Both the position numbers and the translations under genes were made by a program. DNA of 64,000 nucleotides, from the NCBI RefSeq assembly GCF_025685565.1, contig NZ_JAGSYE010000003.1, positions 310,001-374,000 of the forward strand. Reading direction: 5' to 3'. The notes under the pieces are model-generated. The model did not search any database, was not told where the DNA came from, and was given only the letters and a program-made list of their open reading frames with translations. The DNA comes from Granulicella aggregans. Lineage in GTDB: Bacteria > Acidobacteriota > Terriglobia > Terriglobales > Acidobacteriaceae. Shown here piece by piece: positions 45,773 through 54,255 of the stretch; within the stretch, counting starts at the first letter, position 1, and every line of letters begins with the position of its first letter.

Positions 45773-45961
45773 ATGAAGTCCGACAACCCCACGATATCCG
45801 CTCCTGCCGAAGTGCTCTACGTCTATTGCTGTACGAGCTGCGGACATCGTGGCGAGGTTCATTTCGCCGACGACTCCCACGATGGCGAGGTCATGGTCTG
45901 CGCGTCCTGTGATTGTCCTGTTCGGATCGAGTGGGACGGCGGCGTGACGTTTCAGGCTTGA
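45773..45961 (+). CDS. Small CxxC zinc-ribbon-like protein
   Basis: The 62-residue protein has CCTSCGHRG and CASCDCPV, two Cys pairs 25 apart, which suggests a tiny metal-binding ribbon. A good ribosome site (AGGAGCGACACC) supports the start. It stands alone between the toxin-antitoxin terminator and a convergent small gene. It is unrecognised but credible. Confidence 0.65.
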   Translation: MKSDNPTISAPAEVLYVYCCTSCGHRGEVHFADDSHDGEVMVCASCDCPVRIEWDGGVTFQA

Positions 45962-45982
45962 GACTGCGCGGGGTCGATAGGC

Positions 45983-46213
45983 TCATGGCTTGATCTCGGC
46001 GCATTCGTAGACGTGGATATAAGCACCGTAGCGATTCGATCCAATGTCGAGCTGACCACGATAGAAAAGGTCTACCTCGAAATGCCGCAGCAGGTATCGT
46101 TTGGTGTCCCTCTTCATCTGGACACAAACGCGCATTGCATTGCGCTGATTGCCAGCCTTATCGTTGGCTTCGATGGTTGCGTTGACGTGCTTTTGTAGCT
46201 CTCGCAAAGTCAT
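45983..46213 (-). CDS. Small hypothetical protein, 76 residues
   Basis: The sequence TLRELQKHVNATIEANDKAG starts a helical segment, followed by strands with aromatic residues (LFYRGQLDIGSNRYGAYIHV). No family is recognised. ATG at 46213 follows GAGGACATATCGAA on the minus strand. It lies just downstream of the DUF3560-like gene on the same strand, so it may be the last gene of that unit. Confidence 0.55.
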   Translation of the reverse strand: MTLRELQKHVNATIEANDKAGNQRNAMRVCVQMKRDTKRYLLRHFEVDLFYRGQLDIGSNRYGAYIHVYECAEIKP

Positions 46214-46298
46214 TTCGATATGTCCTCATGGATGGTTGGTCGCGTTCCGTTCTTCCGGTGACGCAAGAACGGAACGCGCACGGTTTGGTTTCGGGAGG

Positions 46299-47588
46299 TC
46301 AGTCGATCTTGCCGCCAAGGGTGAAGGGGCCAATCTTCGCCCCTGGCTGCGCCTTCGCGGTCGTGTCGGCGATAAGCTCGTCCTGCCGCTCTTGGGAGAC
46401 ACCCTGCGCGTCCCAGAGACGGCGCAATGCGGCTTCGGGGTCTTGCTCCTTCGGCTCCTGTGGCGGCGTTGGCCTGAGAAAGAAGCCGATGCCATCGGCG
46501 GACTCGATCAAGAGGCCAGCTTTGCGCTTGGCCTGAACATCGGCGGCGTTCATCACGGCGGTTAGTTTGTCGAAGGGCATGGTGCGGGTGAAGTTAGCGC
46601 CGCCGTTGTTCCAATTGTCGAGTACGGTCACGGAAACCTTATTGACTTTCTGGATGTACGACCAGCCTTCGCACGGCGAAGCCCAGCAACGGCAAGCGCC
46701 GCCCTTCTCCGGGCCGGTCTTGTCGGCAATGATTCCGCCACCCTCGGCAAGCATCGCCCGTTCGTAGGCGATGCGGTTCTCATAGTGAGTAAGCCAACGC
46801 TGCACGAATGCGATGCTGCGCTCGTGTACGCGAATGGCGATGACTGCGGCCTCTTGCTCGTTGATAATCCCTTTGTCCAAGCCACTCCAAAGGGTATTCG
46901 CTCCTTCATAGGTGGATGCCGGGTACTTCTCTTTTGTGTAATAGACGGTGATGTGGTCTTGGTTGGAGATGGCAAGAGCCAGATTGCGGGTCAGTCCTTC
47001 ACGCTGCCACATCTTAAGGAACTTCTGCGACTCGGCAATTCTGCGTTCCTGTTTGCGCTTGTCGGCCTCCAGCGTCTTGATGCGGCGGGCGCGAACGTCG
47101 GGACGCTCCTTGTACTTGGCATGACGGACAGCGGCCTCGGCGCGATCTGTCCAATACTTCGCGGTGTCCCACATCTTGACGGCGCGGCGCATCCCATTGT
47201 CGATCCGCTCGATGTCTTTGCGGTGGCGGCGTTCCGAGTGATGGCCGATAAGAATGGGCTGGCCGAAGGGGATACCGTCTGCGATGGCGGCAACTGCTTT
47301 CTGCGCTCGGTCTGCGTCCGCGGTGCGGCTGGCGCTGTAGTCGGCGAATCGTTCGCTGCGCTCTTCGGCGCGGTCTACAAGGTTTGTATCTTCGTCGTCG
47401 ATCTCGCCGCACAGTTCAAGCAATAAATCCTCACGTCCCGGTGTCCACATCGGGGCGACAAACAGGTCTTGCCGGGGTGCCCACTTGAAACCTGCGGTCT
47501 TGACTCGTGCATAGAGTTCAGCGTCGAGGCGGCTGGAAGCATACAGACGGAGCTTGTTGTCTTCGGGGGAATAGGTTGCAGTCAGCAT
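46299..47588 (-). CDS. DUF3560-like plasmid-type protein
   Basis: The protein has 429 residues from the ATG at 47588. The opening TATYSPEDNKLRLYASSRLD and FKWAPRQDLFVAPMW, then GQPILIGHHSERRHRKDIE, are typical of the DUF3560 family, found mainly on plasmids and integrative elements. The middle is a long coiled, basic helical stretch (RRIKTLEADKRKQERRIAE). Activity is unknown; some relatives are linked to anti-restriction or conjugation gene sets. The ATG is chosen over an upstream in-frame one because the family motif starts there, after AGGAGACGAAACGCC on the minus strand. Confidence 0.85.
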   Translation of the reverse strand: MLTATYSPEDNKLRLYASSRLDAELYARVKTAGFKWAPRQDLFVAPMWTPGREDLLLELCGEIDDEDTNLVDRAEERSERFADYSASRTADADRAQKAVAAIADGIPFGQPILIGHHSERRHRKDIERIDNGMRRAVKMWDTAKYWTDRAEAAVRHAKYKERPDVRARRIKTLEADKRKQERRIAESQKFLKMWQREGLTRNLALAISNQDHITVYYTKEKYPASTYEGANTLWSGLDKGIINEQEAAVIAIRVHERSIAFVQRWLTHYENRIAYERAMLAEGGGIIADKTGPEKGGACRCWASPCEGWSYIQKVNKVSVTVLDNWNNGGANFTRTMPFDKLTAVMNAADVQAKRKAGLLIESADGIGFFLRPTPPQEPKEQDPEAALRRLWDAQGVSQERQDELIADTTAKAQPGAKIGPFTLGGKID

Positions 47589-47629
47589 GGCGTTTCGTCT
47601 CCTGGGTCGTGTTGGATTGGTGCGTGGGG

Positions 47630-47824
47630 CTAGATGATTCCGGCAGCGCGGAGAAACGAAGGGCAACCGTGCGGACAGGTGCCGTCCGGCTCTACTTCGC
47701 ATTGCTCATCGCAGAGCGCGAGGGCGTTCTCGTCGCCGAACAATACGGCTTCGGCCATCTCTTCAAAGCTGCGGCCTTCCTGCTTCAATAGGTCGTTGAG
47801 GGTGATGCGGTGGGAGTTCTGCAT
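47630..47824 (-). CDS. Small Cys-containing hypothetical protein, 64 residues
   Basis: The frame has RITLNDLLKQEGRSFEEMAE and, at the C-terminus, LCDEQCEVEPDGTCPHGCPSF with four cysteines, which suggests a small metal site. It is just upstream of the DUF3560-like gene on the same strand, 41 bases apart, and follows AAGGAGCAACGACC as ribosome site. It is probably part of one plasmid-style operon. Confidence 0.6.
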   Translation of the reverse strand: MQNSHRITLNDLLKQEGRSFEEMAEAVLFGDENALALCDEQCEVEPDGTCPHGCPSFLRAAGII

Positions 47825-47857
47825 GGTCGTTGCTCCTTGGGGTTATGTCGCGGGGGT

Positions 47858-48142
47858 TTAGGTGGAACGGGGATGCTGTTTTGCAAAATGCCAATCGAGT
47901 ACAGGCGTGATGTGGGTTGTGGTGAGGTCTTCCAGCCCATCGCTGAGAAGCTCCACGGGGACGTTCCCAAGAACCTCCCCGCAGGCGGGGCAGGAGACGG
48001 TGACGGTATCGCCGCAAAAGCCCAAGCTGGCGAGGTCTGCGGTGTCTTCTCCAAGAAGGTGGTCGCCCATGTACACGTCGGCGAATCGCCGCCATGTAAA
48101 CGGGTTGGGTGTGTCTGGCGGTGTGGTTTGCGTGCTGCGCAT
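47858..48142 (-). CDS. Small CxxC protein, 94 residues
   Basis: The frame includes PFTWRRFADVYMGDHLLGED and VTVSCPACGEVLGNVPVELL, with one CxxC pair, and ends in HFAKQHPRST. The ATG at 48142 has ACGGAGGAACC before it; a longer in-frame extension to 48307 has no such site. It is first in the minus-strand run 48142, 47824, 47588, 46213 that looks like one plasmid-type operon. Confidence 0.6.
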   Translation of the reverse strand: MRSTQTTPPDTPNPFTWRRFADVYMGDHLLGEDTADLASLGFCGDTVTVSCPACGEVLGNVPVELLSDGLEDLTTTHITPVLDWHFAKQHPRST

Positions 48143-48626
48143 GGTTCCTCCGTTTTTGAATGGCAGTGCTGTGTTTGCTCCCAAACACGCCTTGGCCATG
48201 GCCCACGCCATCGAGGGCGGCAAGTGCAAGGTGTGGGAAAAGTGGCCTTCAGGCCAGCCGCAGGCCGGAGGAAGCGAATACCTGGAGCTGCACGGAGTTT
48301 TTTCCATCGCCTTGCGCGCGCCAGGAGCGGCGCTCCTTAGAAGGCTTGGTTTCCTTGCTGGGCGCGGAGCGCGAGAAATTGCGTTGGCTTTTGCTCTTGT
48401 CGGAGGGGCGTTGCGGGGAGGTTGGACCTCCCTGCTGAGGAGGGTGGCGGAGGACCGGAGGGCCGCAGACAGGGAGGAAACCTCATCCCACTGCTAGCTA
48501 TGAATTTGTTTGCATCTCGGCTTGGATCAACCGTTGTGTGACGTGCTGCTGATGATTTCGTGCAATGAAGAGTGAACAGGTATCCCCAAGGGGAGAAGAA
48601 GACTCTAAATACTTGGAGGACGCTCT
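48143..48626. other. About 480 bp without a confident gene
   Basis: A plus-strand frame near 48190-48300 (GGKCKVWEKWPSGQPQAGG) looks partly gene-like but has no ribosome site and merges into low-complexity sequence. It may be a decayed gene. The promoter for the 48142 gene should lie at the left edge. Confidence 0.35.
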
Positions 48627-48908
48627 ATGCAAATTTCGCTCATCCTATTTCCCAACGCACCGGACAACATCAGTGCCTTGGTTTTTGAGAGCAATGCCAG
48701 CGCGCGATGCTGGAAGCGGAATTACGATTCGGTACAGGAAGTGGTGGACGAATTGAGTGAAGCGGGTATTGCCACTGCGGAAGACGCGAGGGAGTTGCAA
48801 GCGAGGCTCATGACGGAAGAAAGCTGCCCACTGTTCCACGCAGCCGTCGAGGTAAGGGATCTGGAAGACTGGGGCTTCACCCTTGTTGGAAATGAACGGG
48901 TGAATTGA
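48627..48908 (+). CDS. Small hypothetical protein, 93 residues
   Basis: The frame has MQISLILFPNAPDNISALVF, then VQEVVDELSEAGIATAEDAR and EDWGFTLVGNERVN. It is acidic with no signal or membrane segment. A purine-rich GGAGGACGCTCT precedes the ATG. I recognise no family. It stands alone. Confidence 0.6.
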   Translation: MQISLILFPNAPDNISALVFESNASARCWKRNYDSVQEVVDELSEAGIATAEDARELQARLMTEESCPLFHAAVEVRDLEDWGFTLVGNERVN

Positions 48909-48947
48909 GGTACGCCTGCAAGATGCAGGGCAAGTCGCGGATAAGCT

Positions 48948-49130
48948 CTAGTCTCCATCCACTTTGCAATCGTGCATGACCAACACATAGAGAGGGCGGC
49001 CAATGGAGTCCTGCACGGTTGGATCGAAGTCCCACTCAAAACCACAGCTTAGGCAGCAAAGCGCATCTCGGGTATCGGAATACTTCTTGCGAGCCACGTC
49101 TTGCGGCAATTTGGCGTCTTCGACGAACAT
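48948..49130 (-). CDS. Very small hypothetical protein, 60 residues
   Basis: The frame reads LPQDVARKKYSDTRDALCC and LSCGFEWDFDPTVQDSIG. Three clustered Cys and a balanced composition make it plausible, but no ribosome site or neighbour supports it. It is convergent with the 93-residue gene. Confidence 0.4.
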   Translation of the reverse strand: MFVEDAKLPQDVARKKYSDTRDALCCLSCGFEWDFDPTVQDSIGRPLYVLVMHDCKVDGD

Positions 49131-49516
49131 GAGACGATTGTAGGTTCAAATCCTCAGTCTGGATGCGCTTGCAGTTCCGTGCGTAAACGTTCTTTTCCGC
49201 AACACAGCCTGAGGAGCCTTTCGCTGAGTGCGTTGGCGATTTTGCGTAAAGTGACCTCGCAAAATGTCTCTTAGAGCCGCTTAATCCCTGTTCAGGGCGT
49301 AGTCCAATGCCTGTTTCGATGCGAGGTCCTTCAGAGCCCCACACCGCGCTCCGACATCTCCACAATCTTCGCCGGTCGGCGAAACGTAGTGGGCGGGTGC
49401 GGCGGTCGTCTTCAAGTCCTCACGAAGGAACTGGCACTGACATCCCCGATTAAGTCGGAAGAACATGTAGGCTTTGTGCCGCGCTCATTGCCGAATGGTA
49501 GGCGAAAAGCCTGAGG
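49131..49516. other. About 385 bp without a gene
   Basis: Only short frames occur. A TTCAAAT flanked by AGG/CCT near 49143-49156 looks like an isolated T-arm but no tRNA fits around it. Confidence 0.4.
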
Positions 49517-49810
49517 ATGTGGAGTACCATGGAGGGCATGACCCAAACAATCCAAAATTTCAGACTCCGTGCTACCAGCGGTGAACTCGCTGGGAAGTGG
49601 CTGTGGACTATCGGTCTGGCTGCAAAGAGCGGGGCTCAGTTCCGTGGGGCTCTCCCATTCGAGGATGCAGACCTACACCCGGAACGATACATCGTGCATC
49701 CGCAGTTCATCGAGGAAGAGAAGAGCGCGTGGAAGTCGGTCGCGCTTGAAGGCGCTCAGCGATTCCAACGCATCTTGAGGCGGGAAGGAATCGAGACGGA
49801 GCTTGTATGA
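49517..49810 (+). CDS. Small hypothetical protein, first of a train of small genes
   Basis: This 97-residue frame (ELAGKWLWTIGLAAKSGAQF, PFEDADLHPERYIVHPQF) is soluble and unrecognised. Three in-frame ATGs (49517, 49529, 49538) could start it. It overlaps the next gene by four bases (ATGA), so the two are translationally coupled. The run of five genes to 51501 on one strand suggests an operon. Confidence 0.65.
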   Translation: MWSTMEGMTQTIQNFRLRATSGELAGKWLWTIGLAAKSGAQFRGALPFEDADLHPERYIVHPQFIEEEKSAWKSVALEGAQRFQRILRREGIETELV

Positions 49811-50103
49811 AAGTGATGGAACTTCCCGGATGGCCACCGGAAGCGACCGGTACCTTTGACCCTCTTAGAGGTGCGACGTTTGCAGGAACGGCGGACACGG
49901 TGTATATCGAGCGCGTTATACGGGCGACATCTGATGTGCTGATGTTCGCGTGCAGCTTCAACGATGGCAAAACGGCCCAACATCCTGTCTATCACTGGAA
50001 CCATCTAGGCGACAACGCCCTCAAGGTCGAAAAGATTTTGCATAACAACATCGGCGAGTTGCTGTTGTCCATCGGCACCATTGGAATTCCAGAAGACGAC
50101 TAG
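49807..50103 (+). CDS. Small hypothetical protein, 98 residues
   Basis: The frame (MELPGWPPEATGTFDPLRGA, TVYIERVIRATSDVLMFACSF) is beta-rich, with PVYHWNHLGDN in the middle and a short hydrophobic C-terminal stretch IGELLLSIGTIGIPEDD. No family is recognised. Its ATGA overlap with the preceding gene argues for translation. The next frame starts nine bases after its stop. Confidence 0.65.
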   Translation: MKVMELPGWPPEATGTFDPLRGATFAGTADTVYIERVIRATSDVLMFACSFNDGKTAQHPVYHWNHLGDNALKVEKILHNNIGELLLSIGTIGIPEDD

Positions 50104-50112
50104 GAGTCTGAC

Positions 50113-50286
50113 ATGCGCGTGAGCCATCAGGCACTTCAGGAAGTGGAAGAAGCGTTGCGGGCGTATCAAAACGAGGTTGAATCGTCTAAGCGCTTGGCTC
50201 CCTCAACCAAGCGGACATACCTGTCCCACTCCGCAGAGTTCGTGCGTTGGTTGAAGGGCGACTTCGTGCCGGGCGCAAAGAAGTGA
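50113..50286 (+). CDS. 57-residue protein like the core-binding domain of tyrosine recombinases
   Basis: The frame reads QEVEEALRAYQNEVESSK followed by LAPSTKRTYLSHSAEFVRWL, the pattern of the SAM-like N-terminal domain of phage integrases, but it ends there with VPGAKK and no catalytic domain. An ATG with TAGGAGTCTGAC in front and tight spacing to both neighbours (9 bases, then a GTGA overlap) suggests a real stand-alone gene, not a decayed integrase. It could bind DNA. Confidence 0.6.
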   Translation: MRVSHQALQEVEEALRAYQNEVESSKRLAPSTKRTYLSHSAEFVRWLKGDFVPGAKK

Positions 50287-50495
50287 GAATCGCCACGCTT
50301 GTTTGCATGATTCTTAGACTTGTCACCGGATTGTGGGCAGCATGGTGTTGGTTGAAGGCACACAAGGTTGAGATTGCAGTTGACACCACAGTGACCGCAG
50401 ATGAATGCCTCATGCAGATGCATTGGGCTACCGGCATAATGGCGGGTGATCTAAACTGTCAAGGGTACACTTGGGGAAACCTTCAGCGTCAATAA
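50283..50495 (+). CDS. Small membrane protein, 70 residues
   Basis: The frame begins with GTG inside the preceding stop (GTGA). It has one membrane segment, LVCMILRLVTGLWAAWCWL, followed by a polar tail with KVEIAVDTTVTADE and several aromatic residues. The orientation is inferred: basic residues at the N-terminus are few. No family is assigned. It precedes the exported Sel1/aspartic protease gene by 25 bases. Confidence 0.5.
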   Translation: MRIATLVCMILRLVTGLWAAWCWLKAHKVEIAVDTTVTADECLMQMHWATGIMAGDLNCQGYTWGNLQRQ

Positions 50496-50520
50496 TTTGG
50501 GTGCGGGGACACAACGTTTT

Positions 50521-51501
50521 ATGTTTATCAAGCCGAGCTCTCGGTCGCTGACGTTGACCGCAATGGTTGCAGTCGCCCTGCTTGGACTCGCCGTGGCGCA
50601 GGCTCAGCAGACGACAACCAAAGAGGTTTACCGTACCGCGTCTAAAGGCGATAATGCAGCCTTGCAACAATTAAGATATCGTGCTGAACAAGGCGATGCG
50701 ATCGCGCAGTTCGACATGGGCCTTTTATACAGGAACGGTGAGAATGTTCCTTACGATGTTGTACAGGCAGTGAATTGGTTTCGCAAGGCTGCGGAACAGG
50801 GTAATACGGAGGCGCAGACAAACCTTGCGTATCACTATGCCGTGGGCGAGGGCGTGCCTAAGGATGCGGCGCAGTCTAACTTCTGGTATAGCAAAGCTGA
50901 CCCGACTCGACCAAACCCCTGGGTCACGGCGCTCGAAAATAACCCTAACGCATGCTTCGTGGCACCGTGCAACAGGCTCGGGAGTCCCACATACCCTAAG
51001 GGCTTAATTGAACCAGGTAATATTGTTATAGGTAATGTTGCCGCCAAGCATTTAATTGAACCAGCTACTAACATTAATATAAGTAATGTTGTCGTAACGG
51101 ATGCCAAGAAGCACGCTCCCATGGTGAACGAAGGGGGAGTATATAAGGTTCCTGTATTCATAAACGATACGATCACACTCAAGTTCGTAGTGGACAGTGG
51201 CGCAGCGGACGTGAGCATTCCTGCCGACGTAGTGCTGACCTTGATTCGAGCTGAGACAATTACCCCATCCGATTTTATTGGTGCTCAAACTTACACTTTG
51301 GCAGATGGCTCAACGACATCATCACGAACATTCCGCATCAGATCGCTAAAAGTTGGAGACATAGTTCTTCGAGATGTCCTTGGCAGCGTGGCCGACACGA
51401 ATGGAGAATTGCTTCTTGGGCAAAGCTTTCTCGGCCGGTTCAAGTCGTGGTCCATTGACAACACGAGCCACACGTTAATTCTTGAACAAGGGACCAAATA
51501 G
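50521..51501 (+). CDS. Exported Sel1-repeat protein with retropepsin-like aspartic protease domain
   Basis: The 326-residue protein has a signal peptide (AVALLGLAVAQAQQ end). Two Sel1-type repeats follow: DAIAQFDMGLLYRNGENVPY and NTEAQTNLAYHYAVGEGVPK, each with the usual Ala-Trp-like helix end. The C-terminal domain (about 195-326) has FVVDSGAADVSIPADVV with Asp225 as the catalytic residue of a single-chain retropepsin-like dimer fold, plus LLGQSFLGRFKSW typical of TIGR02281-type clan AA proteases. It would act in the periplasm. The start chosen is the ATG at 50521; the TTG at 50497 is too far from any ribosome site. Confidence 0.85.
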   Translation: MFIKPSSRSLTLTAMVAVALLGLAVAQAQQTTTKEVYRTASKGDNAALQQLRYRAEQGDAIAQFDMGLLYRNGENVPYDVVQAVNWFRKAAEQGNTEAQTNLAYHYAVGEGVPKDAAQSNFWYSKADPTRPNPWVTALENNPNACFVAPCNRLGSPTYPKGLIEPGNIVIGNVAAKHLIEPATNINISNVVVTDAKKHAPMVNEGGVYKVPVFINDTITLKFVVDSGAADVSIPADVVLTLIRAETITPSDFIGAQTYTLADGSTTSSRTFRIRSLKVGDIVLRDVLGSVADTNGELLLGQSFLGRFKSWSIDNTSHTLILEQGTK

Positions 51502-51519
51502 CACTTCGCGTTATCCGAT

Positions 51520-51885
51520 TTATTTTGTGACCGGAGGGGTCAACGACCAACCCTTTGCATCGTGAAGGACGATCTGAGGGACACCTTTGTATTCGGCGAT
51601 TTTTCCGGTGGCACAGACGGTTCCCGTGGACGGAAAATCGCCCACCTTGGCCTTGTCGTCCTCCCAAATAACAAGCGTGAAGGTCTGGTGCGGGAAGGCG
51701 CCGTCAATGTCTATGAACGTTGGCTTACCACGGGCGCTGTCCGCAGTGTGTTTGCTCGTGATCTTCCCGCATACCGTCGCCTGCTCCCCGATATGTTTCG
51801 AGGCCTCCCCCGCCGGAATGTTTTGGCCCTGGACAGCGCAGGCGAAGAGCACAAGGCAAGGCACAGTTAAGGACAAACGATTCAT
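51520..51885 (-). CDS. Exported OB-fold-like protein
   Basis: The protein has 121 residues from the ATG at 51885, with signal peptide LTVPCLVLFACAVQGQ. The body shows QATVCGKITSKHTADSARGKPTF, FPHQTFTLVIWEDDKAK and ATGKIAEYKGVPQIVLHD. This is the arrangement of small exported nucleic-acid-binding-type OB proteins, but ligand and role are unknown. It is convergent with the aspartic protease gene, with 18 bases between stops. A longer in-frame extension upstream has no family features. Confidence 0.75.
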   Translation of the reverse strand: MNRLSLTVPCLVLFACAVQGQNIPAGEASKHIGEQATVCGKITSKHTADSARGKPTFIDIDGAFPHQTFTLVIWEDDKAKVGDFPSTGTVCATGKIAEYKGVPQIVLHDAKGWSLTPPVTK

Positions 51886-52039
51886 AGAGTCTCCGTAGGC
51901 CGAAATTATAGCCGTTCTGGACCGACAGTCTAGCGACTCATCTCGAAAACGGTGGTAGCCGAAATATTTTCCGGTGGAAATTGAGATTTCGCCGTATACC
52001 TTTGACACAACTGCATTGAACGTTCTGCGGAGGACGAAA

Positions 52040-52336
52040 ATGAGCGATAAGAAGGATTTCTTCAGCGGTATTGCGAGCAAGCTAACGATCCTGATGGGTG
52101 GTGCAGTGCTCCTGACCGGTGCCCAAGCATCAGCGAATACGCCTATTGCTCCTGCGGCGCAGGCCAATAACATCACCCTTGATGCAACCGGTCTGCGCAA
52201 GCCACTGCCGGCAAAGCTGACGTTGAAGCAGCAGGTCAACGGTTTCAAGCTCATCGCGCAGCACGGTTCCCATTCCTCGCACTCGTCGCATGGGTCGCAC
52301 GGATCGCACTCGTCACATGCATCGCGTGCCGCTTAG
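52040..52336 (+). CDS. HxsA-like His-Xaa-Ser repeat precursor peptide
   Basis: This 98-residue precursor ends in seven tandem His-Xaa-Ser units (residues 75-95: HGS, HSS, HSS, HGS, HGS, HSS, HAS) and a final RAA. A hydrophobic segment, LTILMGGAVLLTG, lies at 16-28. It is the substrate type of the Hxs system, in which radical SAM enzymes modify the repeats; the product is not established to my knowledge. The ATG follows GCGGAGGACGAAA, a strong ribosome site. It is three bases ahead of hxsD. The peptide is much shorter than typical HxsA and may be an HxsA2-like form. Confidence 0.85.
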   Translation: MSDKKDFFSGIASKLTILMGGAVLLTGAQASANTPIAPAAQANNITLDATGLRKPLPAKLTLKQQVNGFKLIAQHGSHSSHSSHGSHGSHSSHASRAA

Positions 52337-52339
52337 ACG

Positions 52340-52750
52340 ATGAACGGGGAGATTACAGGTCTGAATCTCTCGCAAGAGAGTGCGGCGACCATTCAGGTAG
52401 ACCATGCCTTGGTGAGTGTCGAAGCCCTACTGAAAACCTGTTACTGGTTTTCTAGGGATTTCGTGTGCGACGTAACGCACATCAGCGCGGAGCGATCAAC
52501 TGTCCGCCTCAAACCGAAGCCTTCCTGCGAAATACTGCTAGACGACGCGTGCGAACAGTTTACGGCTCATTCAATGGACTTTGCGCTACGGGAACGGGTC
52601 ACCGCTAGAACTTCAGATGTCCGTGATCTGCTCCTTGCAAAGGCCTTTTCCGAGTCCGGCGTTCTGGAAGAGCAGCCGCAGGGTGTTTTCGGGGATGCTT
52701 TTGAGGAAGCAAAACCGGACGGAATGTTCAAAATCCTCAGCAACAAGTGA
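52340..52750 (+). CDS. hxsD: HxsD-like protein of the His-Xaa-Ser system
   Basis: This 136-residue soluble protein follows the precursor gene by three bases. It has QVDHALVSVEALLKTCYWFS and CEILLDDACEQFTAHSMDFALRERV with SDVRDLLLAKAF, the pattern recalled for HxsD. Its role in the cassette is unknown; by position it may be a peptide-binding helper for the radical SAM enzymes. Next comes hxsB, 17 bases downstream. Identification rests on context plus these segments. Confidence 0.75.
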   Translation: MNGEITGLNLSQESAATIQVDHALVSVEALLKTCYWFSRDFVCDVTHISAERSTVRLKPKPSCEILLDDACEQFTAHSMDFALRERVTARTSDVRDLLLAKAFSESGVLEEQPQGVFGDAFEEAKPDGMFKILSNK

Positions 52751-52767
52751 CTTTTGTGTGAATCGCA

Positions 52768-54255
52768 ATGGCTCGTAGCTTCTACCCCGCCGAACATTTC
52801 GCGCCGTTGCCCCAACATGTATCCCTGCTACCGTTCCGGTTCGCTCGTCTTGCCGGACAGGAATTGCTTGTCAATGAGGCAGGGGAATACCTGTTCACGC
52901 CCGACGGTACGACCCGGGCGTTGGCGGATGGCACGGTCGATGTACAGTCAGACCTTTACAAGGATTTGAAGGCAAAGCATATCGTTTACGACGAAACCTC
53001 GTCGCCTCTTCTCGATGTACTTGCAACGAAAATCAGAACTAAATACGACCACTTGAGCGGCGCGACTAAGCTGCATATTTTTGTCGTGACCCTGCGTTGT
53101 GAGCACTCCTGCCACTACTGTCAGGTATCGCGCCAGACCGCCACGAAAGGCGAGTTCGATATGAGTGAGGCGACTGCCAACCGCTCTATTGCTCTGATGC
53201 TGGACTCCCCTTCACCTCATGTAACGATGGAACTCCAAGGCGGAGAGCCGCTCTTGGCCTTTGACATGATTCAGTACATGGTGCCAAGAGCTAAAGAGCA
53301 GGCACGTTTGCGCGGTAAAGGGCTGGACATCGTCGTTACGACAAATCTTGCTTGCGCGACGGATGAAATGCTCGCCTACTTCCGGGACGAGGGTGTCAGA
53401 GTCTCAACCTCTCTTGACGGTCCCGCATTTCTCCATAACAAGAATCGCCCTCGGCCCGGAAACGACAGCTATGAGCGTGCGATCGACGGGATTGAGCGTG
53501 CAAGAACGATTCTCGGCTGGACTAATGTAGCGGCCCTGATGACAACGACAGCGGCCTCACTGGAGCATGTCCACGAAATCATTGACGAGTACGTCCGGCG
53601 GGACTTTCATACGATTTTTCTGCGTCCGATTAGCCCGTATGGCTTCGCGCTCAAAACGAAGACAAAGACGGGGTATGAGATGGAACGGTTCCTGGAGTTT
53701 TACAAACAGGGGCTGGATCACATACTAGAGGTGAATCGCGGGGGCTACCGGCTCACAGAGATTTACAGCCAGATTCTCCTGTCGAAAATCCTGACCCCTC
53801 ACGGCACCGGGTACGTCGATCTTCAATCACCTGCCGGAGAGGCCTGGAACGTCCTCGTCTACAACTACGACGGTGACGTTTTCGCGTCCGACGAATCACG
53901 CATGTTGGCGGAGATGCAGGATTGGACTTTCCGTCTGGGCAATGTGCATAAGGACAATCGCCGCAGCCTCTTCATGAGCGAGGCTGCGATGAACATGTTT
54001 GAAGCCTCGTGCAACCAGTCCCTGGCCGGATGCTCAGACTGCGCTTTCCAGTCCTACTGTGGTGCTGATCCGATCTATCATCACGCAACGCAAGGAGACA
54101 TGTACGGGCATCGCCCAACGAGCGGGTTCTGCAAGCGCAACATGGAAGTGATCAAGCATCTCTTCTCCTTCATCAATGAAGATGATCCGCAAACAATGGG
54201 AATCTTTTGGTCATGGTTGACGGATAAGCCGATTGCCGGGCCGGTGATCAAATGA
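52768..54255 (+). CDS. hxsB: HxsB-like radical SAM maturase
   Basis: This 495-residue enzyme has the radical SAM cluster motif CEHSCHYC with C111, C115 and C118 (CxxxCxxC), followed by QGGEPLLAFD. The C-terminus has CNQSLAGCSDCAFQSYCGADP and SGFCKRN, a SPASM-type set of cysteines for an auxiliary iron-sulfur cluster. It would modify the His-Xaa-Ser repeats. No frameshift is seen. It overlaps the next gene by four bases (ATGA), as expected for hxsB-hxsC. Confidence 0.9.
   Translation: MARSFYPAEHFAPLPQHVSLLPFRFARLAGQELLVNEAGEYLFTPDGTTRALADGTVDVQSDLYKDLKAKHIVYDETSSPLLDVLATKIRTKYDHLSGATKLHIFVVTLRCEHSCHYCQVSRQTATKGEFDMSEATANRSIALMLDSPSPHVTMELQGGEPLLAFDMIQYMVPRAKEQARLRGKGLDIVVTTNLACATDEMLAYFRDEGVRVSTSLDGPAFLHNKNRPRPGNDSYERAIDGIERARTILGWTNVAALMTTTAASLEHVHEIIDEYVRRDFHTIFLRPISPYGFALKTKTKTGYEMERFLEFYKQGLDHILEVNRGGYRLTEIYSQILLSKILTPHGTGYVDLQSPAGEAWNVLVYNYDGDVFASDESRMLAEMQDWTFRLGNVHKDNRRSLFMSEAAMNMFEASCNQSLAGCSDCAFQSYCGADPIYHHATQGDMYGHRPTSGFCKRNMEVIKHLFSFINEDDPQTMGIFWSWLTDKPIAGPVIK

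Noticed and set aside
49137..49160. T-arm-like AGGTTCAAATCCT
   Set aside because: No acceptor, D or anticodon arm and no CCA fit around it.
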